A program made the position numbers and the translations under genes. A stretch of DNA of 64,000 nt from the NCBI GenBank assembly GCA_013286655.1, contig JABDFG010000001.1, positions 42,983 through 106,982 on the forward strand, given 5' to 3'. The stretch is from Bacteroidota bacterium (GTDB taxonomy: Bacteria > Bacteroidota > Bacteroidia > JABDFU01). Shown here in pieces: positions 1 through 8,431 of the stretch. Within the stretch, counting starts at the first letter, position 1. Each line of letters begins with the position of its first letter. The notes below the pieces were generated by a model that did no database searches, was not told the DNA's origin, and was given only the letters and a program-made list of their open reading frames with translations.

Positions 1-69
1 CAATAAGTAATAAACACAGGCCAGTGCAAGTAAAATGGCAAATAACCTGATAGCTCCTTTATTCTGCAT
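1..69 (-). CDS. secDF: Protein translocase SecDF, N-terminal fragment
   Basis: The first 23 codons read leftward from an ATG at 67-69 and run off the window. The residues begin MQNKGAIRLFAILLALACVY: a short polar start followed by the first transmembrane helix. This matches how the fused SecD-SecF proteins of Bacteroidota begin. SecDF is an inner-membrane accessory of the SecYEG channel that uses proton-motive force to help pull proteins out on the periplasmic side. Only the first helix is visible, so the call rests on N-terminal similarity and on a well-formed promoter immediately upstream. It is divergent from rpsP. Another small membrane protein is possible. Confidence 0.6.
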   Translation of the reverse strand, partial: MQNKGAIRLFAILLALACVYYLL

Positions 70-88
70 AATTTTCTAAATTGGGTGA

Positions 89-119
89 CAAACGTACATG
101 ATTTTATACTAAAATCCAA
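89..119 (-). promoter_or_regulatory. secDF promoter, Bacteroidota type
   Basis: On the minus strand a TTG at 119-117 is followed after 20 bases by TACGTTTG at 96-89, a full match to the Bacteroidota -33/-7 consensus (TTTG, about 19-20 bases, TAnnTTTG). The start codon lies about 20 bases further on. Confidence 0.6.
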
Positions 120-126
120 GGTCTAG

Positions 127-157
127 TTTGGACTTTCATTTTTTTTTACGATATTTG
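127..157 (+). promoter_or_regulatory. rpsP operon promoter
   Basis: TTTG at 127-130 is followed after 19 bases by GATATTTG at 150-157, a one-off match to the -7 element TAnnTTTG. It lies about 30 bases before the rpsP start and is divergent from the secDF promoter. Confidence 0.5.
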
Positions 158-187
158 CATCCCTTTTAAATAAAACTTAAAAAAACA

Positions 188-733
188 ATGCCAGCAAAAA
201 TCAGATTAACCAGACATGGAAAAAAAGACAAAGTGTTTTTTCACTTGGTCGTAGCCGATGGTCGTGCACCTCGCGATGGAAAATTCATTGAAAAATTAGG
301 TACTTACAATCCGGGAACAAATCCTGCTACAGTCGATTTCGACTTCGAAAGAGCACTCTACTGGATACAAAGGGGTGTACAACCCACCGACACTGCAAAA
401 TCCATTCTCTCACACAAGGGTGTGATGTACAAAGATCATCTTTTACGGGGGGTTGCTAAAAAAGCCCTGACCCTCGAACAGGCCGAAGCAAAATTCAGCA
501 AATGGCTGGCCGACAAAACTGCCAAAAACGAAAATAAGGTCAGCAGTCTCAGCGATTCCAAACAGGCTGCCTACCGCAAAGCTGTGGAAACAGAAGCTGC
601 AGCTAAAGAAGCCCGGGCCGCAAAAATTGCTGCAAAAATAGCCGCCGCAACGGCTGCTGCTGTTGTTGAAGCCCCTGTTACAGAAGCTCCAGCTGCGGAA
701 GTGCAACCGGAAGGCGAGACTCCTCAGGCATAA
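188..733 (+). CDS. rpsP: Small ribosomal subunit protein bS16 with long C-terminal tail
   Basis: bS16 is a structural protein of the 30S subunit. Residues 1 to about 85 carry the family core, beginning [31 protein letters not shown] and containing KLGTYNP. The family is normally 80-90 residues; here an additional stretch of nearly 90 residues, rich in Ala, Lys and Glu and ending in an Ala/Pro/Glu-rich segment, follows. Tails of this kind are known in Bacteroidota bS16, and their role is not established. rimM starts two bases after the stop, so the genes are almost certainly co-transcribed. The start is the only ATG in front of the conserved N-terminus. Confidence 0.97.
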   Translation: MPAKIRLTRHGKKDKVFFHLVVADGRAPRDGKFIEKLGTYNPGTNPATVDFDFERALYWIQRGVQPTDTAKSILSHKGVMYKDHLLRGVAKKALTLEQAEAKFSKWLADKTAKNENKVSSLSDSKQAAYRKAVETEAAAKEARAAKIAAKIAAATAAAVVEAPVTEAPAAEVQPEGETPQA

Positions 734-735
734 AA

Positions 736-1263
736 TTGGACAAAAAAGCTTGTTTTAAGCTGGGTTATATCGGTAAGACGCACGGTATAAAAGGTGAACT
801 TACGCTTATTACTGATATAAAGCAGGACTCTTTTTTCAAAAAACTGGAATCTGTTTTTGTTGAAATAGACCATCAGCTCGTTCCTTTCTTCATAACCTCC
901 GCAACTTACAAGAGCAAACATGTGTTAGTTAAATTTGATGGGATCGATACCATTGAACAGGCGGCTCTGCTTAAGAACTCCTCCGCTTATCTTCCTCTTT
1001 CCTTTTTGCCAAAACCTGATAAAACTTCTTTTCATTTCCGGGATATCATCGGATTTCAGGTAATTGACCTTATTAAAGGTCAGATTGGCATACTGGAAGC
1101 TGTTTTAGAATTTCCTCAGCAAAATGTACTTCAAATAATAAGTGCTGACAAAACCGAATTGCTTATTCCAGCCAGGTTGGAATTTGTCACTAAAATAGAT
1201 TCTGCTAACAAATGTCTTGAACTAAATACACCCGAGGGTTTGCTCGATGTCTATCTCAAATAG
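736..1263 (+). CDS. rimM: Ribosome maturation factor RimM
   Basis: RimM assists maturation of the 30S head domain through contact with uS19. The N-terminal RimM domain (about residues 1-90) shows the typical opening [16 protein letters not shown]. The C-terminal half (about 95-170) is the PRC-barrel domain, with [12 protein letters not shown] and a final DVYLK. The start is TTG at 736, two bases after the rpsP stop; no ATG lies before the conserved motif. The usual next genes of this operon in other phyla, trmD and rplS, are absent; ndk follows instead. Confidence 0.93.
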   Translation: MDKKACFKLGYIGKTHGIKGELTLITDIKQDSFFKKLESVFVEIDHQLVPFFITSATYKSKHVLVKFDGIDTIEQAALLKNSSAYLPLSFLPKPDKTSFHFRDIIGFQVIDLIKGQIGILEAVLEFPQQNVLQIISADKTELLIPARLEFVTKIDSANKCLELNTPEGLLDVYLK

Positions 1264-1274
1264 ATTAAAATTGT

Positions 1275-1282
1275 TACCTTCG
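1275..1282 (+). promoter_or_regulatory. Possible ndk promoter -7 element
   Basis: TACCTTCG, one base off TAnnTTTG, lies 18 bases before the ndk ATG and just after the rimM stop. No clear -33 element is seen. Confidence 0.35.
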
Positions 1283-1300
1283 CAGCCAAATAAAAAAACT

Positions 1301-1720
1301 ATGGCAACCAACAGAACCTTTACGATGATCAAGCCCGATGCGGTAGCCAACAACCACATTGGCCCTATTTTGGCTAAGATAAACGAAGCTCAATTCAGAA
1401 TAGTAGCGCTGAAATACACTCAATTAAGCCGGGAAACTATCGGACAATTTTATGCAGTACATAAAGAGCGCTCTTTTTATGGCGAATTGGTTGACTACAT
1501 GTCATCCGGCCCTATCGTTGCCGTAATCCTGGAGAAAGACAACGCAGTAGCTGATTTCAGAAAACTGATCGGGGCCACGGATCCCGCTAAAGCAGAACCG
1601 GGCACAATACGGGCTTTATTTGCAAAATCGATTGCTGCAAATGCCATACACGGATCCGACAGCGATGAGAATGCGAAAATTGAAGGAAACTTCTTTTTCT
1701 CGATGCTGGAACGATTCTGA
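1301..1720 (+). CDS. ndk: Nucleoside diphosphate kinase
   Basis: Transfers the gamma phosphate of ATP to nucleoside diphosphates through a phospho-histidine intermediate, balancing NTP and dNTP pools in the cytoplasm. The protein is 139 residues, the usual length. It opens [15 protein letters not shown] and holds the active-site motif NAIHGSDS with the catalytic His. The ATG at 1301 is chosen over an upstream in-frame ATG at 1247 that overlaps rimM, because homologues begin exactly with this short lead to the TMIKPD motif. It lies 37 bases after rimM on the same strand. Confidence 0.96.
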   Translation: MATNRTFTMIKPDAVANNHIGPILAKINEAQFRIVALKYTQLSRETIGQFYAVHKERSFYGELVDYMSSGPIVAVILEKDNAVADFRKLIGATDPAKAEPGTIRALFAKSIAANAIHGSDSDENAKIEGNFFFSMLERF

Positions 1721-1746
1721 AATTTCAAGCGACTCTGAAACTTCAT

Positions 1747-2604
1747 GTGATAAATACCGGTTTTTTCAAGCTAGATGGGGGCGCCATGTTTGGAGTGGTA
1801 CCCAAATCCATCTGGAGCAAGACCAATATTCCGGATTCAAATAATATGTGTACCTGGGCCATGAGGTGTTTACTCATTGAGGACGGCAAGCGCCTGATCC
1901 TTATTGATACAGGCATTGGAAATAAACAAACTGAAAAATTTTTAAGTTTTTATTCCCTTCACGGTGATCAGACACTGGAGAAGTCTTTGATGGAAAAAGG
2001 ATTTACACGGGATGACATTACGGATGTTTTTCTAACACATCTGCATTTTGATCATTGTGGGGGAAGTATTCAATGGAATGATTCCCGAAGCGGGTACGAA
2101 CCGGCTTTTAAGAATGCTACTTATTGGAGTAATGCTCAGCACTGGGAATGGGCCACAAAACCAAATGCACGGGAGAAAGCAAGTTTCTTACAGGAGAATA
2201 TCCTGCCAATCCAGGAAAGTGGCCAGCTTAAATTTATCGCTGTTAATACGAGTGATCAGCGGCAACCTGTGAATGAATTGGGTATTGATTTTTCCATTCT
2301 GGTCACCCGGGGACATACAGATGCAATGATGATACCCCATCTGCGTTACAGAGATCAAACAGTTGTTTACATGGCCGATCTGCTTCCTTCGGCAGGACAT
2401 ATTCCCCTCCCCTACCTGATGGCTTATGACACGCGTCCTCTTTTGACATTGAAAGAAAAGGAATCCTTTATGACAGAAGCCGCGCAAAACAAGTATGTTT
2501 TATTTTTCGAACATGACCCTATCCATGAATGCTGTACTGTCCAACAAACCGAAAAAGGAATACGTCTTGAACAAACACATTCTCTCCAGGAACTTTTCAA
2601 TTAA
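1747..2604 (+). CDS. MBL-fold metallo-hydrolase
   Basis: A metallo-beta-lactamase-fold hydrolase. The metal-binding motif HLHFDHCGG (HxHxDH) is present about residue 98, with a later GHTD and a C-terminal EHDP, the expected further ligands. The N-terminus reads NTGFFKLDGGAMFGVVPKSIW, shared with a lactonase-like subgroup common in Bacteroidota; the substrate cannot be told from sequence. The start given is GTG at 1747. In-frame codons CTG AAA CTT CAT directly upstream (from 1735) would add LKLH, matching the usual opening of homologues, so the real start may be CTG at 1735. The ndk stop is 26 bases upstream. Confidence 0.85.
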   Translation: MINTGFFKLDGGAMFGVVPKSIWSKTNIPDSNNMCTWAMRCLLIEDGKRLILIDTGIGNKQTEKFLSFYSLHGDQTLEKSLMEKGFTRDDITDVFLTHLHFDHCGGSIQWNDSRSGYEPAFKNATYWSNAQHWEWATKPNAREKASFLQENILPIQESGQLKFIAVNTSDQRQPVNELGIDFSILVTRGHTDAMMIPHLRYRDQTVVYMADLLPSAGHIPLPYLMAYDTRPLLTLKEKESFMTEAAQNKYVLFFEHDPIHECCTVQQTEKGIRLEQTHSLQELFN

Positions 2605-2615
2605 AATTAAATTGT

Positions 2616-2623
2616 TAAATTTG
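2616..2623 (+). promoter_or_regulatory. hppA promoter -7 element
   Basis: TAAATTTG is a perfect TAnnTTTG match, 50 bases before the pyrophosphatase start and just after the preceding stop codon. No clear TTG is seen at the -33 position. Confidence 0.5.
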
Positions 2624-2673
2624 CAGCCTTAATTTAGCGAAAACAGCTAACCAACGAACTGAAAATCAATTTT

Positions 2674-5034
2674 ATGAACGAGAATATCATTTACTTAATA
2701 CCAGCTTTAGGAATAGTTGGATTATTAGTTATGGCAGTGAAATCAGCCTGGGTCAGTAAACAGGATGCCGGTGACGCCAATATGCAGGAGCTTGCTGGTT
2801 ATATTGCCAATGGCGCCATTGCCTTCCTGAAAGCGGAATGGAAAATTTTAAGCTATTTCGCGGTTATCACCGCCATTTTGCTGGCTTGGTCAGGAACCGC
2901 CGTTGGAAGTGCGGAGCATCCCGTCCATTCTTCTCCTGTCATCGCAATCGCCTTTTTAATCGGAGCCGTATTTTCTGCTACAGCCGGATACATCGGGATG
3001 AAGGTTGCTACAAAGGCAAACGTACGCACAACACAAGCCGCCAGAACATCACTGGCTCAGGCGCTGAAAGTATCCTTCACCGGAGGAAGTGTTATGGGGC
3101 TCGGTGTTGCAGGACTTGCCGTATTCGGGCTCGGTTCCCTGTTTATCATTTTCTTTAAAACTTTTGTTCCGGCAGGCCAAGCTATCACCGGAGAAGGGAT
3201 GAAAAGAGCCATTGAAGTACTGGCAGGCTTTTCGCTCGGCGCTGAAAGTATTGCACTTTTTGCCCGTGTTGGAGGCGGTATTTACACAAAAGCAGCAGAC
3301 GTAGGAGCTGATCTGGTTGGTAAGGTGGAAGCCGGCATACCGGAAGATGACGTTCGCAACCCTGCGACCATTGCAGATAACGTAGGCGATAATGTCGGTG
3401 ATGTCGCCGGAATGGGTGCTGATTTATTTGGTTCGTATGTGGCTACTATGCTGGCCACAATGGTACTGGGACAGGAAATAGATGCAAGTGCGGATAAGTT
3501 CGGAGGCTTATCTCCTATACTCCTTCCAATGGTAATAGCTGGTCTGGGAATTATCTTCTCGATCATAGGAACCTTCTTTGTTCGGATTTCAAAAGAAACA
3601 GACAGCGTTCAAAAAGCGCTCAATATGGGTAACTGGTCTTCTATCGTGTTCACCGCCATTGCATCCTTCTTTTTGGTAAAATGGATGTTACCCGAACACC
3701 TCTCTATTCGCGGATGTGCAGAATTTACCTCTATGGATGTTTTCTATGCAATCATGGTTGGCCTGGTCGTAGGAACCCTCATGAGTATTATTACGGAATA
3801 TTATACAGCTATGGGCAAACGTCCGGTTAATTCCATCATTCAACGGTCTTCAACCGGGCATGCTACCAATATTATCGGAGGTCTGGCGGTAGGTATGGAA
3901 TCCACGGTGATGCCAACCATCGTCTTGGCAGCCGGTATCATTCTGTCTTATCACTTTGCAAATTTATACGGAGTAGCTATTGCAGCAGCAGGAATGATGG
4001 CAACAACGGCTATGCAATTAGCAATTGACGCGTTTGGCCCGATTGCTGATAACGCAGGAGGCATTGCAGAAATGAGCGGTTTACCCAAAGAAGTCCGTCA
4101 GCGGACCGACAACCTGGACGCTGTTGGAAATACAACAGCCGCGACGGGTAAGGGGTTTGCAATCGCTTCCGCTGCGTTAACTTCACTGGCCCTTTTTGCT
4201 GCATTCGTAGGAATCGCCGGAATTTCCCACATTGATATTTACAAAGCGCCTGTTTTGGCAGGCTTATTTATAGGGGGCATGATTCCTTTTATCTTTTCTT
4301 CCTTGGCGATCGCTGCTGTTGGACGTGCAGCCATGGCTATGGTACAGGAAGTACGCAGACAATTCCGTGAAATACCGGGTATCATGGAATACAAAGCAAA
4401 ACCTGAATATGAAAAATGTGTGGCTATTTCTACCACGGCATCCATCAAAGAAATGATTGCTCCCGGAGCTATTGCATTAATTGTTCCTGTTATTGTTGGT
4501 TTTACATTTGGTCCGGAAGTTTTGGGCGGACTATTAGCGGGAGTGACAGTATCCGGTGTGTTGATGGGTATGTTTCAAAGCAATGCAGGTGGCGCATGGG
4601 ATAATGCAAAAAAATCATTTGAAAAAGGTGTTGATATTGACGGGCAGGTATATTACAAAGGTTCAGAACCACATAAAGCATCTGTTACAGGAGATACCGT
4701 AGGTGATCCATTCAAGGATACTTCTGGCCCTTCTATGAACATTCTGATTAAGCTGATGAGTATTGTTTCCCTGGTGATAGCGCCTCATATCGCCGGAATC
4801 GGCAGCGACACGGAAGCAGCGGCCAAATGTGAAATCAAAAAAGAATGTTGCACGGGTATGACAAACACAGAAACCAAGACATCCTGCTCATCCGCTAATA
4901 AGTGTGAAATGAAATGCGACATGAACAAGGTTGTAACACTTACGAAGGAAGAATGTTCAGCCTATTGCGACTCTATGAAATGTACTCCGGAAGAAAAAGC
5001 AATCTGCCTGAAGCATGCAGGCATGGCAAAGTGA
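2674..5034 (+). CDS. hppA: K+-dependent membrane pyrophosphatase (H+ or Na+ pump) with Cys-rich tail
   Basis: Membrane-integral pyrophosphatase that couples PPi hydrolysis to export of H+ or Na+. The protein is highly hydrophobic throughout, consistent with about 16 helices. Catalytic segments include residues 209-252 ([18 protein letters not shown] through [17 protein letters not shown]) and a later [16 protein letters not shown]. The segment [10 protein letters not shown] (485-494) has Ala and Gly where K+-independent enzymes have Lys and Thr, which marks the K+-dependent class; the pumped ion is not settled. After the last helix the protein continues for about 60 residues with ten cysteines, among them ECC, KCEMKC and ECSAYC. 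In structurally known bacterial members both termini face the periplasm, so this tail is probably periplasmic. Confidence 0.95.
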   Translation: MNENIIYLIPALGIVGLLVMAVKSAWVSKQDAGDANMQELAGYIANGAIAFLKAEWKILSYFAVITAILLAWSGTAVGSAEHPVHSSPVIAIAFLIGAVFSATAGYIGMKVATKANVRTTQAARTSLAQALKVSFTGGSVMGLGVAGLAVFGLGSLFIIFFKTFVPAGQAITGEGMKRAIEVLAGFSLGAESIALFARVGGGIYTKAADVGADLVGKVEAGIPEDDVRNPATIADNVGDNVGDVAGMGADLFGSYVATMLATMVLGQEIDASADKFGGLSPILLPMVIAGLGIIFSIIGTFFVRISKETDSVQKALNMGNWSSIVFTAIASFFLVKWMLPEHLSIRGCAEFTSMDVFYAIMVGLVVGTLMSIITEYYTAMGKRPVNSIIQRSSTGHATNIIGGLAVGMESTVMPTIVLAAGIILSYHFANLYGVAIAAAGMMATTAMQLAIDAFGPIADNAGGIAEMSGLPKEVRQRTDNLDAVGNTTAATGKGFAIASAALTSLALFAAFVGIAGISHIDIYKAPVLAGLFIGGMIPFIFSSLAIAAVGRAAMAMVQEVRRQFREIPGIMEYKAKPEYEKCVAISTTASIKEMIAPGAIALIVPVIVGFTFGPEVLGGLLAGVTVSGVLMGMFQSNAGGAWDNAKKSFEKGVDIDGQVYYKGSEPHKASVTGDTVGDPFKDTSGPSMNILIKLMSIVSLVIAPHIAGIGSDTEAAAKCEIKKECCTGMTNTETKTSCSSANKCEMKCDMNKVVTLTKEECSAYCDSMKCTPEEKAICLKHAGMAK

Positions 5035-5059
5035 GAAAAATTGGAGCTTTTAGCTGTAT

Positions 5060-5689
5060 TTAAAACAACCCATTTATAACAGAGTCGACCTTGGTAATCA
5101 CCTTTCCAAGGTCTTCTTTTTTCTCTGAAAAATTATTTTCATCTACATCAATAATCAAGAGCTTGCTATTCTTTTTGTATTGAACTTCATACTCTGAAAC
5201 CCATGCTTCATAGCGTTCGTTCAGACGTTTCAGATAATCGATACGAATGGCCGTTTCGTAATCCCGGCCGCGCTTTTGAATATTGTTAACCAAAGTTGGC
5301 ACAGAAGCACGCAGGTAGACCAGTACATCAGGAGGGCTGATCAGGGACTCCATCAATTTAAAAAGTTGCAGGTAACTTTCAAAGTCACGGGTTGTCATCA
5401 GACCCATTGAATGCAGATTAGGTGCGAAGATGTACGCATCTTCGTAAATCGTCCTGTCCTGGATCACGGTCTTTTTATTTTTTCTGAGTTCTAAAACTTT
5501 ACTGAAACGATTTTGCAAAAAGAAGACCTGCAGATTAAATGACCAGCGTTGCATATCTTCATAAAAATCATTTAAATAGGGATTATCATCAGCATCCTCG
5601 TAATGGGGCAGCCAGCTGTAATGTTTAGCTAAAAGCGTGGTTAACGTTGTTTTTCCTGATCCGATATTTCCTGCTATAGCTACATGCAT
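5060..5689 (-). CDS. Deoxynucleoside kinase
   Basis: Phosphorylates salvaged deoxynucleosides with ATP. The N-terminus has a P-loop, GNIGSGKTT (residues 7-15), and a DRTIYEDAYIF segment (the DR-x-x-x-ED signature of the dNK/dGK/dCK family). A basic stretch near residues 150-170 (RGRDYETAIRIDYLKRLNERYEAW) corresponds to the lid region. Length 209 residues is normal. It is last in a minus-strand run rsgA-mazG-dNK and converges on hppA with a 25-base gap. The preferred deoxynucleoside cannot be assigned. Confidence 0.88.
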   Translation of the reverse strand: MHVAIAGNIGSGKTTLTTLLAKHYSWLPHYEDADDNPYLNDFYEDMQRWSFNLQVFFLQNRFSKVLELRKNKKTVIQDRTIYEDAYIFAPNLHSMGLMTTRDFESYLQLFKLMESLISPPDVLVYLRASVPTLVNNIQKRGRDYETAIRIDYLKRLNERYEAWVSEYEVQYKKNSKLLIIDVDENNFSEKKEDLGKVITKVDSVINGLF

Positions 5690-5746
5690 TGCGAATGGAT
5701 TATAAATTTAATAAGGTGACTAAAAATACAAAAAAATTTGTTTTGC

Positions 5747-6079
5747 TTAACTGGATGTAAGTTTATTGTTACGCTTGTGCCGCGTCTTATCGCGTTTCGT
5801 TTTTTTATGTAGATTATTTTTTAATGCTTTCTCAAGGTCTATCCCGGTCTGATTCGCCAGGCATATTACTACAAACAAGACATCCGCGAGTTCATCCTCC
5901 AGCTGTTTATCTTTATCCGATTTCTTAAAACTCTGATCGCCATACCTGCGCGCTATAATGCGCGCCACCTCTCCTACTTCTTCCGTAAGAATAGCCATAT
6001 TCGTGAGTTCGGAAAAATACCGAACACCGTATTCTTTTATCCATTTATCAATTTTTTTTTGTGCTTCTTTCAGTGTCAT
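5747..6079 (-). CDS. MazG-like nucleotide pyrophosphohydrolase
   Basis: A short all-alpha NTP pyrophosphatase that hydrolyses nucleoside triphosphates to monophosphates, a house-cleaning role in the family. The metal-binding motifs are EEVGE (about residue 30) and EDELADVLF (about residue 62), matching the EExxE and ExxD patterns. At 110 residues it is a single-domain MazG-like protein, with a basic C-terminal tail (HKKTKRDKTRHKRNN). It begins four bases after the rsgA stop, so translation is probably coupled. The substrate is unknown. Confidence 0.85.
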   Translation of the reverse strand: MTLKEAQKKIDKWIKEYGVRYFSELTNMAILTEEVGEVARIIARRYGDQSFKKSDKDKQLEDELADVLFVVICLANQTGIDLEKALKNNLHKKTKRDKTRHKRNNKLTSS

Positions 6080-6083
6080 CGAT

Positions 6084-7010
6084 TCAATATTTTACCTGAA
6101 GTTCGGTTCCGTTCATTATTCCCAAATAAGTATCATAACGAGACTCCGCTATTTCCCCCCTTGCGACCCCTTCTTTGACAGCACACTGCAATTCATTCAC
6201 ATGCAAACAGGAATTGTATTTACACTTATTAAACAGCGCCCGCATTTCCGGAAAAAAATGAGAAAGCTCTTCTCTTTTCATATCAAACATTCCCAATTCC
6301 TTAATACCAGGAGTATCAATCACGGCACCACCACTTGACAACTCAAACAATTCAGCAGAAGTCGTTGTATGGGTTCCTTTTGAGTGGGCTTCGGACAGGT
6401 TTCCCGTTCTTTGCTTTAACAAAAGATCCAAAGCGTTTATCAGTGAGGATTTTCCTACTCCCGAATGCCCTGAAAGTAAATTGGTTTTGCCACTCATTTT
6501 TTTTTTTAATTGTTCAATTCCCTGACCCTTGAGAGCCGAAACTTCATAACAGGGATAACCAATCTTTTCATACAGGTTTTTCAATCTGAGGAGCTCCTGC
6601 AATTCGTCAGGATCATACCTGTCAACTTTGCTGAACAGGATGCTCGCGGGTATCCCATATGCCTCTGCAATGACCAGGAAACGATCCATAAATCCTGTTG
6701 AAGTCCTTGGCATAGCAATCGTGGCCACTAAAAAAGCCTGATCCATATTGGAGGCAATGATATGTGATTGCTTGGAAAGATTAGTAGACCTCCGTATAAT
6801 ATAATTTCTTCTTGGTTCCAATCCATAGATTACACCTTTGTTACTTTCCGCTTCCAGTTCATAATCAACGATATCTCCTACGACAACCGGATTGGTATTT
6901 TTAGAACCTTCCATCCGGAATTTCCCTTTGATCCGGCATTCCACCAGAACAGCATCTCCACCCCTCACACTATACCAGCTGCCTGTTGATTTTGTAACCA
7001 ATCCCTTCAT
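6084..7010 (-). CDS. rsgA: Small ribosomal subunit biogenesis GTPase RsgA
   Basis: A circularly permuted GTPase that acts late in 30S maturation. The N-terminal OB-fold (about 1-75) precedes the permuted G domain: the G4-type FSKVDRYD comes before the P-loop SGHSGVGKSS (about residue 182), followed by the DTPG motif. The C-terminal zinc-binding element is C-x4-C-x-H-x5-C in CKYNSCLHVNELQC. Length 308 is normal. TAACTTTA on the minus strand at 7025-7018 resembles the -7 element and ends only seven bases before the ATG. First gene of the rsgA-mazG-dNK run. Confidence 0.95.
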   Translation of the reverse strand: MKGLVTKSTGSWYSVRGGDAVLVECRIKGKFRMEGSKNTNPVVVGDIVDYELEAESNKGVIYGLEPRRNYIIRRSTNLSKQSHIIASNMDQAFLVATIAMPRTSTGFMDRFLVIAEAYGIPASILFSKVDRYDPDELQELLRLKNLYEKIGYPCYEVSALKGQGIEQLKKKMSGKTNLLSGHSGVGKSSLINALDLLLKQRTGNLSEAHSKGTHTTTSAELFELSSGGAVIDTPGIKELGMFDMKREELSHFFPEMRALFNKCKYNSCLHVNELQCAVKEGVARGEIAESRYDTYLGIMNGTELQVKY

Positions 7011-7063
7011 AATACTGTAAAGTTATCATTACCTTGCTTACTATTTTAAAAGGTATTAACTTT

Positions 7064-7071
7064 TACCTTTG
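7064..7071 (+). promoter_or_regulatory. gldA promoter -7 element
   Basis: TACCTTTG is a perfect TAnnTTTG match, 16 bases before the gldA ATG, in the 77-base divergent gap with rsgA. Confidence 0.5.
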
Positions 7072-7087
7072 GTAAACAATCGGAATT

Positions 7088-8011
7088 ATGTCCATAAAAG
7101 TAAACACAGTCAGCAAAATATACGGCACTCAAAAAGCCCTGAACAATGTATCATTCGAAATAAAAACCGGTGAAATTGTCGGTTTTCTCGGCCCTAACGG
7201 AGCCGGGAAGTCGACCATGATGAAAATACTCACCTGTTTCATTCCGCAAACGACCGGAACGGCATTTGTTTGTAATCACAACATTGCAGAAGAAAGCATC
7301 GAAGTACGGAAGTGTGTCGGTTACTTAGCCGAACATAACCCCCTTTACCAGGATATGTATGTGAAAGAATACCTGGAATTTATTGCGGGACTCCATCCCG
7401 ATAAAATTTCACGTAAAGAGATACCTTCCCGTATAAAAAAAATGATCGAGATTACAGGGCTTGAAATTGAACAAAAGAAAAAAATCGGAGCTCTCTCCAA
7501 AGGTTACCGGCAACGCGTTGGCCTGGCACAGGCGCTTCTGCATGATCCACAGGTATTAATTCTGGATGAACCAACAACCGGTCTTGATCCCAATCAACTG
7601 ACAGAAATCCGTTCGCTTATCAAAGAAGTGGGAAAAGAAAAAACAGTGATGCTTTCCACCCATATTATGCAGGAAGTCGATGCAATATGCGATCGTGTTA
7701 TTATCATTAACAAAGGTGAAATTGTAGCGGACGATACAACCCGGAATATTCAAAAAACAAAAGGGAACAAGCAAATCATTATCGTGGAGTTTGATAAAAG
7801 CACCTCTCAACAAGAACTCCTTTTAATTCAGAATGTAACGTCCGCCACCAATATAAAGGAAAACACCTGGCAATTAGTTGCCAATTCGGAACAGGACGTT
7901 CGTCCTGAAATTTTCCAGTATGCCGTCAGAAACAACTTAGCCGTACTTACCCTTCATAAAGAGGAAGAAAAACTGGAGGATATTTTCAAAGAACTAACAG
8001 TAAAAAAATAG
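7088..8011 (+). CDS. gldA: ABC transporter ATP-binding protein, GldA type
   Basis: Cytoplasmic ATPase subunit of an ABC exporter. Walker A is GPNGAGKST (about residue 35), the signature is LSKGYRQRVGLAQAL, and Walker B is VLILDEPTTGLDP. The N-terminus (MSIKVNTVSKIYGTQKALNNVSFEI) and the segment VGYLAEHNPLYQDMYVKEYLEF match GldA of the GldAFG gliding-motility transporter of Bacteroidota. No gldF or gldG permease gene is adjacent. A general ABC-2 ATPase is the alternative. It precedes tRNA-Pro. Confidence 0.8.
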   Translation: MSIKVNTVSKIYGTQKALNNVSFEIKTGEIVGFLGPNGAGKSTMMKILTCFIPQTTGTAFVCNHNIAEESIEVRKCVGYLAEHNPLYQDMYVKEYLEFIAGLHPDKISRKEIPSRIKKMIEITGLEIEQKKKIGALSKGYRQRVGLAQALLHDPQVLILDEPTTGLDPNQLTEIRSLIKEVGKEKTVMLSTHIMQEVDAICDRVIIINKGEIVADDTTRNIQKTKGNKQIIIVEFDKSTSQQELLLIQNVTSATNIKENTWQLVANSEQDVRPEIFQYAVRNNLAVLTLHKEEEKLEDIFKELTVKK

Positions 8012-8045
8012 ATCGAATCGCCTCTTATTTGTAATCAAAAAACAA

Positions 8046-8053
8046 TAACTTTG
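8046..8053 (+). promoter_or_regulatory. tRNA-Pro promoter -7 element
   Basis: TAACTTTG, a perfect TAnnTTTG match, ends 34 bases before the mature tRNA and just after the gldA stop. Confidence 0.5.
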
Positions 8054-8087
8054 CCGCCTTACTAAACTTCCTTCACAGGAATTTTAA

Positions 8088-8161
8088 CGGGATGTAGCGT
8101 AGCCTGGTATCGCGCCAGCATGGGGTGCTGGAGGTCGTGGGTTCAAATCCCGCCATCCCGA
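8088..8161 (+). tRNA. tRNA-Pro, anticodon GGG
   Basis: A 74-base cloverleaf. The acceptor arm pairs CGGGATG (8088-8094) with CATCCCG (8154-8160) and A8161 is the discriminator. The anticodon arm is CCAGC-ATGGGGT-GCTGG, giving anticodon GGG (reads CCC and CCU). The T arm is GTGGG-TTCAAAT-CCCGC. The 3' CCA is not encoded. It is transcribed on its own between gldA and the hip operon. Confidence 0.95.
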
Positions 8162-8165
8162 CATT

Positions 8166-8202
8166 AGAAAAGCCCCTAATTTATTCAATCAGGGGCTTTT
8201 CT
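8166..8202 (+). terminator. Terminator after tRNA-Pro
   Basis: A perfect 12-bp stem (8166-8177 with 8191-8202) with a GC core AGCCCCT/AGGGGCT, a 13-base loop, and a T-rich 3' arm running into TGTTT. It starts five bases after the tRNA. Confidence 0.85.
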
Positions 8203-8335
8203 GTTTCTATAGTCACCTTCTTCAGTCACTTCTGTTGGTTTTCTTCATACATACTTTTCTCAAACTCATTTATTTTGGTACCTGCAGTTCTCAATATTTT
8301 TTTCCTCTGAGGGTTACTGAAAATCATTTAACACT

Positions 8336-8430
8336 ATACTATTTTTGTATGTTTTATATTAAAATTAGAATATTTATACTATATTTGTATATTTTAAATA
8401 AATAATTTACATATTATACAATATTAGTAT
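8336..8430 (+). promoter_or_regulatory. hip operon operator array with embedded promoters
   Basis: Three 15-bp palindromes of the form ATAC-N7-GTAT start at 8336, 8376 and 8416, spaced exactly 40 bp. The second and third extend to TATAC-N7-GTATA. The centres of the first two contain perfect -7 elements, TATTTTTG at 8340-8347 and TATATTTG at 8380-8387. The third ends one base before the hipB ATG and covers where ribosome contacts would form. The arrangement predicts autorepression by HipB, the first gene downstream; E. coli HipB likewise binds several spaced palindromes (TATCC-N8-GGATA). That the protein binds here is inference. Confidence 0.75.
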
Positions 8431-8431
8431 A

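Noticed and set aside
1240..1290. Full -33/-7 promoter for ndk
   Set aside because: The nearest TTG upstream of TACCTTCG is more than 30 bases away, well outside the usual spacing, so only the -7 element is reported.
8125..8310. Small open frame overlapping tRNA-Pro and its terminator
   Set aside because: Its sequence is explained by the tRNA and the terminator; no ribosome binding site or homology is seen.
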